A stretch of DNA of 43,202 nt, taken from positions 1 to 43,202 of the forward strand of contig CACAFI010000013.1 of the NCBI GenBank assembly GCA_902531755.1. Reading direction: 5' to 3'. Below are positions 15,873 through 23,707 of this stretch, in pieces. This stretch comes from an uncultured Alphaproteobacteria bacterium. GTDB lineage: Bacteria; Pseudomonadota; Alphaproteobacteria; Rhodobacterales; Rhodobacteraceae. Both the position numbers and the translations under genes were made by a program. The stretch's first letter is position 1, and each line of letters begins with the position of its first letter. The notes below the pieces were generated by a model. That model ran no database searches. It was not told where the DNA came from and saw only the letters and a list, made by a program, of their open reading frames with translations.

Positions 15873-16756
15873 AATTCTTGACCCCTGAGGAATTCTTCTG
15901 TTTCCTGACGAGATGGAAAACTGCCTCTGCCTCCAAATCCCGCACATTTTAGGCTTGCTACTGTGTTAGCAAATCTAACTGCATCCAATTCTTTCTTTCC
16001 CTCACCTAGGCTAAGAGCAAAAGCACCATGCCAAACATCTCCAGCGCCTAAAGTTTCTTTTACATCAACTTTGGGAGTAGCTATATTTTTTAGAATATTA
16101 TCTTGCAGAAAAAAAACTCCCTTATCTCCATTAGTAACGCAAACCCACGCGTCTGTAATCTTACAAACATAAGACAATGCTTTTTTTAAGTTTGTTTCTT
16201 GGGTAAATTTTTTTAAACCATATGAGGAGAACGCAACATGCGATGCAAGTTTTATAGCTTCTGCAGAAACGGTGTCTTCTGCATCTAAAATACCTGGCCT
16301 TTTATATTTTTTTGCAATTTTCATAGTTTCTATCGCTCCTTGATTCCATCTGGTATCGGCTAGATATACGTCATGTTCCTCTATATCACTTATCCATGTT
16401 GCATCCTCTGGGAGTAAAGGATCACGATAATTAACTATTTGTCTTTCTCCTTTCTTGTCAATATAAACAGAAGAAAAAGATGACCTATTATCTTTATATT
16501 CTTTCATTTTATCTACTTGGACCCCATCAGCGATTAATTGGTTCTTTATAATTCCTCCTATCTCGTCTTTACCTACCCTAGTTACAAGAGTGGCATCCCC
16601 TCCCAATTTTGAGATACAAACCGATGCATTTGCTGCAATCCCGCCCCCTGAGATATAAGCTTCTTGCGCTCTGTATTTCTCTGGTTCCTTTGGCATTGAT
16701 TTAATCTTAAATATGAAATCAACTACTGCTACACCTGTTACCATAATTTTTGACAT
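15869..16756 (-). CDS. PfkB-family sugar kinase, candidate sulfofructose kinase (YihV/SqiK-like)
   Basis: 295 residues. PfkB signatures are the N-terminal GGGIAANASVCISKLGG and the C-terminal ETLGAGDVWHGAFALSLG with catalytic base Asp240. Features I recall from E. coli sulfofructose kinase YihV are present at matching places: IVNYRDPLLPEDATW, YLADTRWNQGA and the ending GGRGSFPSRQETEEFL. This likeness is from memory, not an alignment. It would phosphorylate sulfofructose at O1 with ATP. The start ATG 16756 directly follows the TAA of the cytochrome peroxidase gene (TAAATG), with GGTGGA a few bases upstream. The end overlaps the aldolase start by four bases. Ribokinase- or ketohexokinase-like activity on another sugar is the alternative. 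Confidence 0.78.
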   Translation of the reverse strand: MSKIMVTGVAVVDFIFKIKSMPKEPEKYRAQEAYISGGGIAANASVCISKLGGDATLVTRVGKDEIGGIIKNQLIADGVQVDKMKEYKDNRSSFSSVYIDKKGERQIVNYRDPLLPEDATWISDIEEHDVYLADTRWNQGAIETMKIAKKYKRPGILDAEDTVSAEAIKLASHVAFSSYGLKKFTQETNLKKALSYVCKITDAWVCVTNGDKGVFFLQDNILKNIATPKVDVKETLGAGDVWHGAFALSLGEGKKELDAVRFANTVASLKCAGFGGRGSFPSRQETEEFLRGQEL

Positions 16757-18091
16757 TTAATCCACCAAAAATCCACTCGGGACAGAACTAGGTTTGCCTA
16801 ACGGTCGATTGTTTTCAGATTTTCCAGTAAGAGAATAAAGAAAGTTCACAATGGCATCTACCTCCTTCTCAGTTAAATTGACCCGGTCAATATCAATCTT
16901 TGATAGGATTCTTTGCTGTTCTCTTTTATCCGAGAAAACAATAAAATCAATATCTCTCAACCAATCTGCTTTGGGAAGATTAGCCGTTGAAGGTTCCCAT
17001 CTCTTATACATTTCGAATGGTTTCAGATGATGTTTAACTATACCTTTTAGGGTCGGGTAAGCGCCATTATGACCATAGGGGCTTGTAAGAGAAACATTTC
17101 TAAGCGATGGTGTTTTAAACCGATACATATCTTCAAGTTTATCACTTTCTCCCATTCTTCCTACGTCTCGAGTATAAGGATCTAACCTTCTTGTTCTTCC
17201 AGGACCAAATTGAGGTATAGCAAGCGCATAAAATTTTTGATCGGTAAATAATTGGCCTGAATGACACGAAGAGCATTTCCCTTTACCAAAAAACAAATCC
17301 ATTCCTTTTTTCTGTATGAATGTTAATGCGTCTTTATTACCATTTATGTATTCATCAAAAGGCGAGTCAAAGGATGTCCATTCTTTAATTATAAATGCAG
17401 ATATCGCATTAGCTATATGATTAATTTTGATCTCCATGGGATCATTTATCTCATCATAAGTTTCGATAAAAAGGTCTACATATTTAGGGACGCCACGGAT
17501 CCTGTTGACAATCACAGGCCATACTGCGTTTATTGTTCTACGATCTTTACCAATTTTTGAAACCAATCCAATTATTTCGTTTTCACCAAAATTGCCAGCC
17601 ATTTCGAATTGCCGTGTCATTGGGAAAAGAGCCTGGACAGACAAGATATTATCTAGATCATCAGGCAACAACTCTTCTGCAGGAGTATTAAAACCATTCC
17701 CGTAGATATTTGAAATACTTATTCTTCCATCGTGCATTAAAGTATGGATCTCTTTTGATCCAAGGTTCCAGAGACCAGGAGCATTTCGGGGAATTCTTTT
17801 TTTAATTTTTGATCCATCTTTTCCAGCTGTTCTTTTATTTCCTACTCCGATACCACCCTCTCCTATACCTAAAGATAACCCATCACCTCCACCGAAATCA
17901 TGATGGTGACAAGTGCCACAGGATATATTATGATTTCCCGATAAAATTTTGTCATAAAATAGAAGCCTGCCTAAAGCTGCTTCCTTTGGATCTGCATTAT
18001 GAAAATTTTTTATTGAAAGAGGTTCAGGTAATTTATCACCAAAAGATTTATCAATTGAAAAAAAGGCTGAAGTAAATGCAAACAAAATCAA
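16757..18091 (-). CDS. Diheme cytochrome c peroxidase / MauG-family protein, exported
   Basis: About 444 residues from TTG 18091. Two c-type heme sites are visible: ISCGTCHHHDFGG (Cys58, Cys61, His62) and GKCSSCHSGQ (Cys273, Cys276, His277), plus the family segments RNAPGLWNLG, FKTPSLRNVSLTSPYGHNG and KEVDAIVNFLYSLTG. Such proteins reduce peroxide or oxidise protein or metabolite substrates in the periplasm. A hydrophobic N-terminus (ILFAFTSAFF) is an export signal. With TTG 18091 the signal lacks a positive n-region; starting at ATA 18106 would give a good one (LKHFLILFAF), but ATA is not canonical. The frame runs on to 18520, but that is antisense to the Sel1 gene. It is first in the sulfosugar operon (TAAATG into the kinase). 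Confidence 0.8.
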   Translation of the reverse strand: MILFAFTSAFFSIDKSFGDKLPEPLSIKNFHNADPKEAALGRLLFYDKILSGNHNISCGTCHHHDFGGGDGLSLGIGEGGIGVGNKRTAGKDGSKIKKRIPRNAPGLWNLGSKEIHTLMHDGRISISNIYGNGFNTPAEELLPDDLDNILSVQALFPMTRQFEMAGNFGENEIIGLVSKIGKDRRTINAVWPVIVNRIRGVPKYVDLFIETYDEINDPMEIKINHIANAISAFIIKEWTSFDSPFDEYINGNKDALTFIQKKGMDLFFGKGKCSSCHSGQLFTDQKFYALAIPQFGPGRTRRLDPYTRDVGRMGESDKLEDMYRFKTPSLRNVSLTSPYGHNGAYPTLKGIVKHHLKPFEMYKRWEPSTANLPKADWLRDIDFIVFSDKREQQRILSKIDIDRVNLTEKEVDAIVNFLYSLTGKSENNRPLGKPSSVPSGFLVD

Positions 18092-18094
18092 AAA

Positions 18095-18565
18095 ATGCTT
18101 AAGTATCTGTTTATATTGATAGTATTTCCAACGATTGTTTTTGGAGAAATTGAAAACGCACGAGATTTGATGGAAAAAGGTGAATTTGAGCGGGCGATGA
18201 AAGAACTGCTTCCCGCGGCTAGGTCTGGAAATGCTGATGCCGAAGAACTTATTGGAATTATGTATGCTATGGGACTTGGAGTAGAAAGAGATGACGTAAG
18301 AGCTTTTGACTGGTATCTTAGATCTTCGATGAAGGGTCATCCTGGAGCTCAATCGGGCGTTGGTTGGTATTATGAAATAGGAAGAGGGATGCCCGCTCCT
18401 GACCTGGTCAGAGCATATACGTGGTACGTCCTTTCTGCCATCGGAGGAGATCCTGATGCTGCGATATCTCAAGAAGAAGTTATTAAAAAAATGAGTTCCG
18501 AACAAATTGAAAAAGCTCATAAATTAATAAATGACTATAAGTCATGGATTTATCCATTTCGGTGA
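18095..18565 (+). CDS. Sel1/TPR-repeat protein, exported
   Basis: 156 residues. The signal peptide is LKYLFILIVFPTIVFG. Two to three Sel1-like repeats follow (GNADAEELIGIMYAMGLG, VRAFDWYLRSSMKGHPGAQ, LVRAYTWYVLSAIGGDPDA), the alpha-alpha repeats that act as protein-protein scaffolds. The exact partner is unknown. Its start is three bases from the nearest canonical start of the divergent peroxidase gene, so the promoters of each must lie in the other's coding sequence; no Shine-Dalgarno sequence precedes the ATG. Downstream it ends at a strong hairpin before the convergent TRAP binding-protein gene. Confidence 0.82.
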   Translation: MLKYLFILIVFPTIVFGEIENARDLMEKGEFERAMKELLPAARSGNADAEELIGIMYAMGLGVERDDVRAFDWYLRSSMKGHPGAQSGVGWYYEIGRGMPAPDLVRAYTWYVLSAIGGDPDAAISQEEVIKKMSSEQIEKAHKLINDYKSWIYPFR

Positions 18566-18568
18566 TTA

Positions 18569-18593
18569 GGGATGAGCATCATCTACTCATCCC
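18569..18593. terminator. Hairpin between Sel1 gene and dctP, likely bidirectional terminator
   Basis: GGGATGAG and CTCATCCC pair perfectly over eight bases around a nine-base loop, in the 43-base gap between two convergent genes. The + side is followed only by scattered Ts (AATTCAATTTTC), so it may work as an mRNA 3' end stabiliser as well as a terminator. Confidence 0.55.
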
Positions 18594-18608
18594 CAATAAT
18601 TCAATTTT

Positions 18609-19670
18609 CTATTTTAAATCTTGCCCATAGTCTGAAGCCATTCTTCCTTCAGCATCTGCAACAGCAGATGTTAAAGCTGTAAATACCTCAGGACCACCTT
18701 TAACATTGGCCTTAAACCAATCGTAAACAGGAGAAGCCGACTTCTTAAACATTGCCTTCTGATCAGGTGTTGGAACATACAAATTTCCGCCACCAGCAAC
18801 AAAGTCTTCGTACGCCTTTATCGATTTTCTCTTAGGAGAAGCGAAAGTAGCTTGTTGAAGAGCATAAAAACCATCCGTAATTACCTTTCGTAGCTCTTTT
18901 GGCATAGATTGATACTTTGCATTATTCATCCACCATAGCGCTCCCATATAGGCGTGACCATCTAGAGTAACATATTGAAGGCCTGCATCAGGAAACTTCA
19001 TGTTCATAATGTCTGTTATACCGTTTTTTGACCCTTCAACTACTCCAGTTTGGAATGAAGAGAAAAGCTCTGGCCATGGAATTGGTGTTGGAGAAGCTCC
19101 CAAAGCCTTCACTAAAACCTGAGGTAAGTCAGCAACAACAGTTCTGATCTTCAAACCTTTCATGTCTGAAGGTTCTTTTATTGGTCTCTTTGTATTAGCA
19201 AAATTTCTCCACCCTCCAGTGTTACCAATTGTCATTAAACGAATGGTATTCCCAGAGTCAGATAGAGCCATCTTTCTAACGGTTCTGACAAAGTCACTTC
19301 TCATTACATCTTCAGCAACTCTATCATCAGACATTAAGTAAGGTAGATCCAATACTTGTACGTACGGAAAAACACCGGCCGCTCCACCCGAAGTTGAAAT
19401 ATAAATGTCAATACTTCCATCGGAAACACCTTGTAAGCATTCTGCTCCCTTCGAGCAAAGTTGTGTCCCAACAAACAGCTCTACTGAAACAGCTCCATTA
19501 GAGGCCGCTTCGACATAATTTTTAAAAACGACCGCGCCATCATAGTCTTCGTCTTGGTCATTAGAGTTCATAGTCATTCTAAGCTTATAATCTGCTGCAT
19601 TAGCAGGTATCGAAATACAAGCTATCAACAATAAAGCACTTATCACTTTAAATATTTTTGAAAAAATCAA
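18609..19670 (-). CDS. dctP: TRAP transporter substrate-binding protein (DctP type)
   Basis: 353 residues. The start is TTG 19670 with GGAGG five bases upstream, a strong site. The signal peptide (VISALLLIACISIPANAA) directs it to the periplasm. The mature protein has the DctP pattern: FKNYVEAASNGAVSVELF, QGVSDGSIDIYIS, DLPYLMSDDRVA, and DMKGLKIRTV, where the conserved Arg normally binds a carboxylate of the ligand, then SSFQTGVVEGSKNG. The ligand cannot be read from sequence; carboxylates, ectoine and some sulfonates are known for the family. It lies 88 bases downstream of dctM and is last of the transporter genes, and it sits between the sulfosugar operon and the Gfo/Idh-TauD pair. Confidence 0.92.
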   Translation of the reverse strand: MIFSKIFKVISALLLIACISIPANAADYKLRMTMNSNDQDEDYDGAVVFKNYVEAASNGAVSVELFVGTQLCSKGAECLQGVSDGSIDIYISTSGGAAGVFPYVQVLDLPYLMSDDRVAEDVMRSDFVRTVRKMALSDSGNTIRLMTIGNTGGWRNFANTKRPIKEPSDMKGLKIRTVVADLPQVLVKALGASPTPIPWPELFSSFQTGVVEGSKNGITDIMNMKFPDAGLQYVTLDGHAYMGALWWMNNAKYQSMPKELRKVITDGFYALQQATFASPKRKSIKAYEDFVAGGGNLYVPTPDQKAMFKKSASPVYDWFKANVKGGPEVFTALTSAVADAEGRMASDYGQDLK

Positions 19671-19758
19671 AATTTCCTCCCTTGTTTATTTTTTTATAAA
19701 CGAAGCCTTTTGACCAAAAAAACCAAGTTCAGAGCCAAAAACTTCATTTTCTTCCAAC

Positions 19759-21048
19759 TCATTTTGCAAATCCAGTAAGTAAAGGAATGCTCATAGAAAG
19801 AGCAGGAAAGTAAGTTATTAAGAATATAACCACAATTTCTATTGCTAGAAAAGGCAAAATTGCCCTAGCGATAGATTCTACCTTTTCTCCTGAAACGGAT
19901 GATGCAACAAACAAAACTAAACCCATTGGAGGAGTAGCTAATCCTACTGTAAGATTTACGGACATTATAATAGCGAAGTGAACTGGATGAACTCCTAGAT
20001 CGGTAAAGACAGGACCTAAGATTGGCCCCAAAATAATAATTGCAGGACCAGCGTCCAAAAACATCCCTACTACAAACAAAAGTAGGTTAATCAAAAAAAG
20101 CAAGATATATGGATTATCGCTGAGATCTAGGACAAAATCCGCTAAATGCTCAGGTGCATGTGACAGACTTACGACAGTTTTAAATGCCATGGCTGCGCCA
20201 ACAAGAAGTAAAACAACCGATGACACAAGCGCTGCCTTTGTTAACACCTTTGGGACATCTCGCCACTCAAGGCTTTTTAAAACGAATAATCCGATAAAAA
20301 AAGCATAAGCAGCAGCCACTGCAGAAGCTTCAGTAGGTGTAAAAATACCTCCTAATATTCCCCCCAGAATAATAACTGGGGTCATTAAAGGAAAAAAAGC
20401 CTTCAATGAAGCCTTTCCACGAGAACTCCAACTTGATTTTTTAGTTGACGCTGGAAGATCATATCGATTAGCAAGTAACCTAACCATTATCATTAAACTA
20501 ATCCCTACCATTAATCCTGGAACAATGCCTGCCAAAAATAGAGCTGCAACACTTTCTCCCATAACATAGGCGTAGATTATCATTATCCCAGAGGGGGGAA
20601 TGATAGGACCTATAACTGAGCTTGCAGCAGTTATTGCTGCAGCAAACTTCTTTGAGTACCCCTGTTTTTCCATTGCTGGAATTAACATTGAACCAATTGC
20701 CGAAGTGTCAGCTACTGCCGAACCCGAGAGCCCCGCAAATAATATTGATGATAGAATATTTACTTGAGCCAACCCCCCTCTCAAATGCCCCATCATTGCC
20801 TGACTAAATTCAACAAGCCTCATTGTTATTCCACTTCTGTTCATTAACTCGCCTGCTAGCATAAAAAATGGTATTGCCATAAGAGGAAAACTATCTATTC
20901 CATTATAAATATTTCTGTAAAGCATTGCAGCGTCACTAGACTGACCATTAAGCCAAAGCAAAATTCCTGGAGCGGCAAGAAGGCTAAAAAAGACAGGCAA
21001 CCCAATCAGTAAAAAAACCAAGAATAAAGGTAAGAACCAAACCAACAT
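19759..21048 (-). CDS. dctM: TRAP transporter large permease (DctM type)
   Basis: 429 residues, highly hydrophobic with about 12 transmembrane segments. Typical stretches include MAIPFFMLAGELMNRSGIT, LFAGLSGSAVADTSAIGSM, IIPPSGIMIIYAYV, GIFTPTEASAVAAAYA and NLTVGLATPPMGLVLFV. This is the Na+-driven channel-forming subunit in the inner membrane. ATG 21048 lies two bases after the DctQ stop, with TTGAGG upstream, so the two are translated together. Confidence 0.94.
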   Translation of the reverse strand: MLVWFLPLFLVFLLIGLPVFFSLLAAPGILLWLNGQSSDAAMLYRNIYNGIDSFPLMAIPFFMLAGELMNRSGITMRLVEFSQAMMGHLRGGLAQVNILSSILFAGLSGSAVADTSAIGSMLIPAMEKQGYSKKFAAAITAASSVIGPIIPPSGIMIIYAYVMGESVAALFLAGIVPGLMVGISLMIMVRLLANRYDLPASTKKSSWSSRGKASLKAFFPLMTPVIILGGILGGIFTPTEASAVAAAYAFFIGLFVLKSLEWRDVPKVLTKAALVSSVVLLLVGAAMAFKTVVSLSHAPEHLADFVLDLSDNPYILLFLINLLLFVVGMFLDAGPAIIILGPILGPVFTDLGVHPVHFAIIMSVNLTVGLATPPMGLVLFVASSVSGEKVESIARAILPFLAIEIVVIFLITYFPALSMSIPLLTGFAK

Positions 21049-21050
21049 CT

Positions 21051-21581
21051 CTAAGCCTCAAGATTACCCTGATCTTCATCAGGTATTATATCTATGCTTG
21101 GGCTTATGATAGATAAGATTCTTGTAAGAATAAGCTCTATATTAACAAGAATTAACATAAAAATGCCAACAGGTAGAGACATATACATCCATGCAAGCTT
21201 AATTGGTTTTGACTGTTCTCCTAATAGGAATAAAGGAATTTTTATTGATGAAGAGTTAAATATCCAACCTACTTTTATGTGCTGTAACCCCAAATTTAAT
21301 CCAACGATAAGTATAAATAACGAAAGGCTAAGCAATAAAAGAGTTAGTACATTACCTGCTATTTTGGGCATCGCGCTAATTATCATGTCAATAGAGACAA
21401 AACCTCCCCACCTATATGCTGACGGGGCAATCAAGCCTGTCATCCAAAGCATCAAAAATCTCGCAGCCTCATCAGGCCATGGCAACGCATTATTTAAAAC
21501 ATATCTGAAAAATACTTGAAGAAGAATAACGATTACCATTAATAAAATGGCTACCCATGCTAACTGCCTTCCAATACGCAA
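21051..21581 (-). CDS. dctQ: TRAP transporter small permease (DctQ type)
   Basis: At least 176 residues, four transmembrane helices, with the diagnostic LQVFFRYVLNNALPWPDEAA and FLMLWMTGLIAPSAYRWGG. DctQ holds DctM in the membrane. The first canonical start is TTG 21581, but it has no ribosome-binding site, and the frame continues upstream with a plausible cytoplasmic N-terminus (TPFLLVFNNLRYLNTFLL) back to a strong AAGGAG at 21642-21647. No ATG, GTG or TTG follows that site in frame before 21581; the codon six bases after it is GTT (21635). The true protein may therefore be about 18 residues longer. It is divergent from the Gfo/Idh gene. Confidence 0.88.
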   Translation of the reverse strand: MRIGRQLAWVAILLMVIVILLQVFFRYVLNNALPWPDEAARFLMLWMTGLIAPSAYRWGGFVSIDMIISAMPKIAGNVLTLLLLSLSLFILIVGLNLGLQHIKVGWIFNSSSIKIPLFLLGEQSKPIKLAWMYMSLPVGIFMLILVNIELILTRILSIISPSIDIIPDEDQGNLEA

Positions 21582-21641
21582 TAAAAACGTGTTTAGATAC
21601 CTTAAATTATTAAATACTAATAAAAATGGTGTAACGACGGT

Positions 21642-21647
21642 CTCCTT
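21642..21647 (-). promoter_or_regulatory. Strong Shine-Dalgarno sequence without a canonical start codon
   Basis: AAGGAG on the minus strand, in the 153-base divergent gap upstream of dctQ. Six bases on is an in-frame GTT; the first TTG is 61 bases away. It could serve dctQ through a non-canonical start. Confidence 0.45.
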
Positions 21648-21734
21648 AAAATTTTAATATTATAGGTTTATTTAATGATCAAACTTATATTAGTATTCAT
21701 AAATTTAAAGAAAAAATAAAGAGGTTGTTGAAAA

Positions 21735-22820
21735 ATGGGAATTTTAAAATATGCAATTATCGGCTCAGGAACTATGGGTAAAGAGCATATACAGAATATA
21801 AACCTAATAGAAAATAGCGAAGTAGTCGCCATTTGTGACACATTCCAACCTTCTCTTGAGGAAAGCCTAAAAATTTTAAAAAAAAACACTCCAACTTTTT
21901 TAAACCATAATGATTTAATCAAAGCAGATTTAGCCGACGTATACATAATAGCCACTCCTAACTTTAATCACATAAATATTCTCAGAGACATTTTACAAAC
22001 AAAGGCTCATTTACTTATAGAGAAACCTTTGTGTACAACGGTAAAGGAATGCCAAGAGTTTAAAAATTTAACCCAAGGATACCCGGGATTAATTTGGACA
22101 GCTATGGAATATCGATATATGCCGCCTGTAGCAAGATTTATTGAAGAAATATCAAAAGGTAAAATTGGTGAGCTAAAAATGTTATCCATAAGAGAACACA
22201 GATTTCCATTTTTAATTAAAGTTGCTGATTGGAACCGATTTTCAGAAAATACCGGAGGAACATTAGTTGAAAAATGCTGTCACTTTTTCGACTTAATGAG
22301 ACTGATATGTAAAAGCGAAGTCCATAGCGTATATGCCAATGGCAATCAGGACGTAAATCATATGGATGAAATATATGACGGAAGAACTCCTGACATAATC
22401 GATAATGCTTTTGTAATAATAGAGTTCAAGAATGGAGTTAGAGCTATGTTGGACCTGTGTATGTTCGCTGAAAACTCTTATTTGCAAGAGGAATTGTGTG
22501 CAGTTGGAGATAAAGGAAAAATTGAAACAGGAGTACCATCACACTTATCAAAAAAATCTAGCTCTAAGCTATCAATAGGGGAAAGAGATTCTAAAAAAAT
22601 TAAGTCTGAAACGATAACCGTTGATAAAAAATTATTAGAAGCTGGTCATCATCACGGATCTACTTATTTCGAGCATTTAGCTTTTCAACGAGCTATTAGA
22701 AATAACTCATCAGCCGAAGTATCCTTAGATGACGGTTTATTCTCGGTAGCAATTGGACAAGCTGCTGAATTATCTATCAAAGAAAAAAGAGTGGTACATA
22801 TGAAGGAAATTTTAGATTGA
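21735..22820 (+). CDS. Gfo/Idh/MocA-family NAD(P)-dependent oxidoreductase
   Basis: 361 residues. The N-terminal Rossmann motif is YAIIGSGTMGKEHI, followed by the family's EKP motif in LLIEKPLCTTV (Lys is catalytic). The C-terminal half has the open-faced sheet with GGTLVEKCCHFFDLMR, in which the second His is usually active. Members oxidise or reduce sugars, inositols, and their derivatives. Start ATG 21735 with GAGG ten bases upstream. The TauD-like gene follows after 24 bases, so the two form an operon, divergent from the TRAP transporter. In one known sulfoquinovose route a dioxygenase leaves 6-oxo-glucose, which a reductase must then reduce; this gene could fill that step, but that is inference. 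Confidence 0.85.
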   Translation: MGILKYAIIGSGTMGKEHIQNINLIENSEVVAICDTFQPSLEESLKILKKNTPTFLNHNDLIKADLADVYIIATPNFNHINILRDILQTKAHLLIEKPLCTTVKECQEFKNLTQGYPGLIWTAMEYRYMPPVARFIEEISKGKIGELKMLSIREHRFPFLIKVADWNRFSENTGGTLVEKCCHFFDLMRLICKSEVHSVYANGNQDVNHMDEIYDGRTPDIIDNAFVIIEFKNGVRAMLDLCMFAENSYLQEELCAVGDKGKIETGVPSHLSKKSSSKLSIGERDSKKIKSETITVDKKLLEAGHHHGSTYFEHLAFQRAIRNNSSAEVSLDDGLFSVAIGQAAELSIKEKRVVHMKEILD

Positions 22821-22844
22821 GAAAAACAAACCCTAAGGCTAGTA

Positions 22845-23681
22845 ATGATGAAAATTAACAAAATTACACCAAAAATAGGAGCTGAATTAATAGGAGTAAG
22901 TTTTCAAAAAAGTTTTAATAACAATATGCTAGATGGTATTTACCAAGCGTTAATTGATAACTTAGTAATAATCATTAGAGATACAAATATAACTCCGAAA
23001 CAACACATAGAATTTGCTCGATCTTTTGGAGAGTTGGACGACCCACACCCTGTATACCCTAATGTGGATGGATACGATAGAATCGTAAAACTAGAAAATG
23101 ATTCAAACAATCCTCCTGATACCGACGCCTGGCACACGGATTTAACCTTTAAAAAGGAACAGCCATTTGCTTCAGTACTTGTTGCGAGAACAGTACCAAA
23201 AGTTGGCGGTGACACTTTGTGGTCAAGTTGTTACTCAGCTTACGATAGACTGCCAGAAGGCATGAAAAAAGACTTTGAGGCACTTCAATGCATCCATGAT
23301 ATGGGTGATTTCAGAAATACTTTTGCTCTTGACTCAAATGGAAAACGTGGCACTGAAAGATTAGACGAAGGCATGGCTCGTTTTGGACACAATATTCGTA
23401 ATCTGATTGGTACTCACCCAGTAACAGGAAGAAAGTTTCTTAATTTTAACGAGTCCTTTGTTTCTCATATCATTGGCTTAACCATGAACGATAGTAACTC
23501 TTTAAAGACATTTCTAACTAATCACATGAATAAGCCTGACGATCAAATTCGATGGAGATGGAAAGAGGATGATTTAGTGATGTGGGATAATAGAGTTACA
23601 ATGCATTATGCTGTAGCTGATTATCTGCCAGAATATAGATGCATGAATAGAGTAACAGTAATTAAAGACAAGAGAGCCTAA
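22845..23681 (+). CDS. TauD/TfdA-family Fe(II)/2-oxoglutarate dioxygenase
   Basis: 278 residues, normal for TauD. The iron ligands are His97 and Asp99 (DAWHTDLTF) and the distal His253 (NRVTMHYAVADY); an Arg close behind (PEYRCMNRVTVI) binds 2-oxoglutarate. The KVGGDTLWSS stretch is TauD-like. The family hydroxylates carbon next to sulfonate, releasing sulfite and an aldehyde (taurine dioxygenase), but also acts on other acids and herbicide ethers. Two ATGs in tandem (22845, 22848) are possible starts. Co-transcribed with the Gfo/Idh gene and beside a TRAP transporter, which suggests uptake and opening of a specific sulfonate or acid. Substrate unproven. Confidence 0.85.
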   Translation: MMKINKITPKIGAELIGVSFQKSFNNNMLDGIYQALIDNLVIIIRDTNITPKQHIEFARSFGELDDPHPVYPNVDGYDRIVKLENDSNNPPDTDAWHTDLTFKKEQPFASVLVARTVPKVGGDTLWSSCYSAYDRLPEGMKKDFEALQCIHDMGDFRNTFALDSNGKRGTERLDEGMARFGHNIRNLIGTHPVTGRKFLNFNESFVSHIIGLTMNDSNSLKTFLTNHMNKPDDQIRWRWKEDDLVMWDNRVTMHYAVADYLPEYRCMNRVTVIKDKRA

Positions 23682-23707
23682 AAAAATTTTATCGCTTGTT
23701 TTTTCAT

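Noticed and set aside
18107..18520. N-terminal extension of the cytochrome peroxidase frame
   Set aside because: It is exactly antisense to the Sel1 gene, has no family motifs and no signal peptide.
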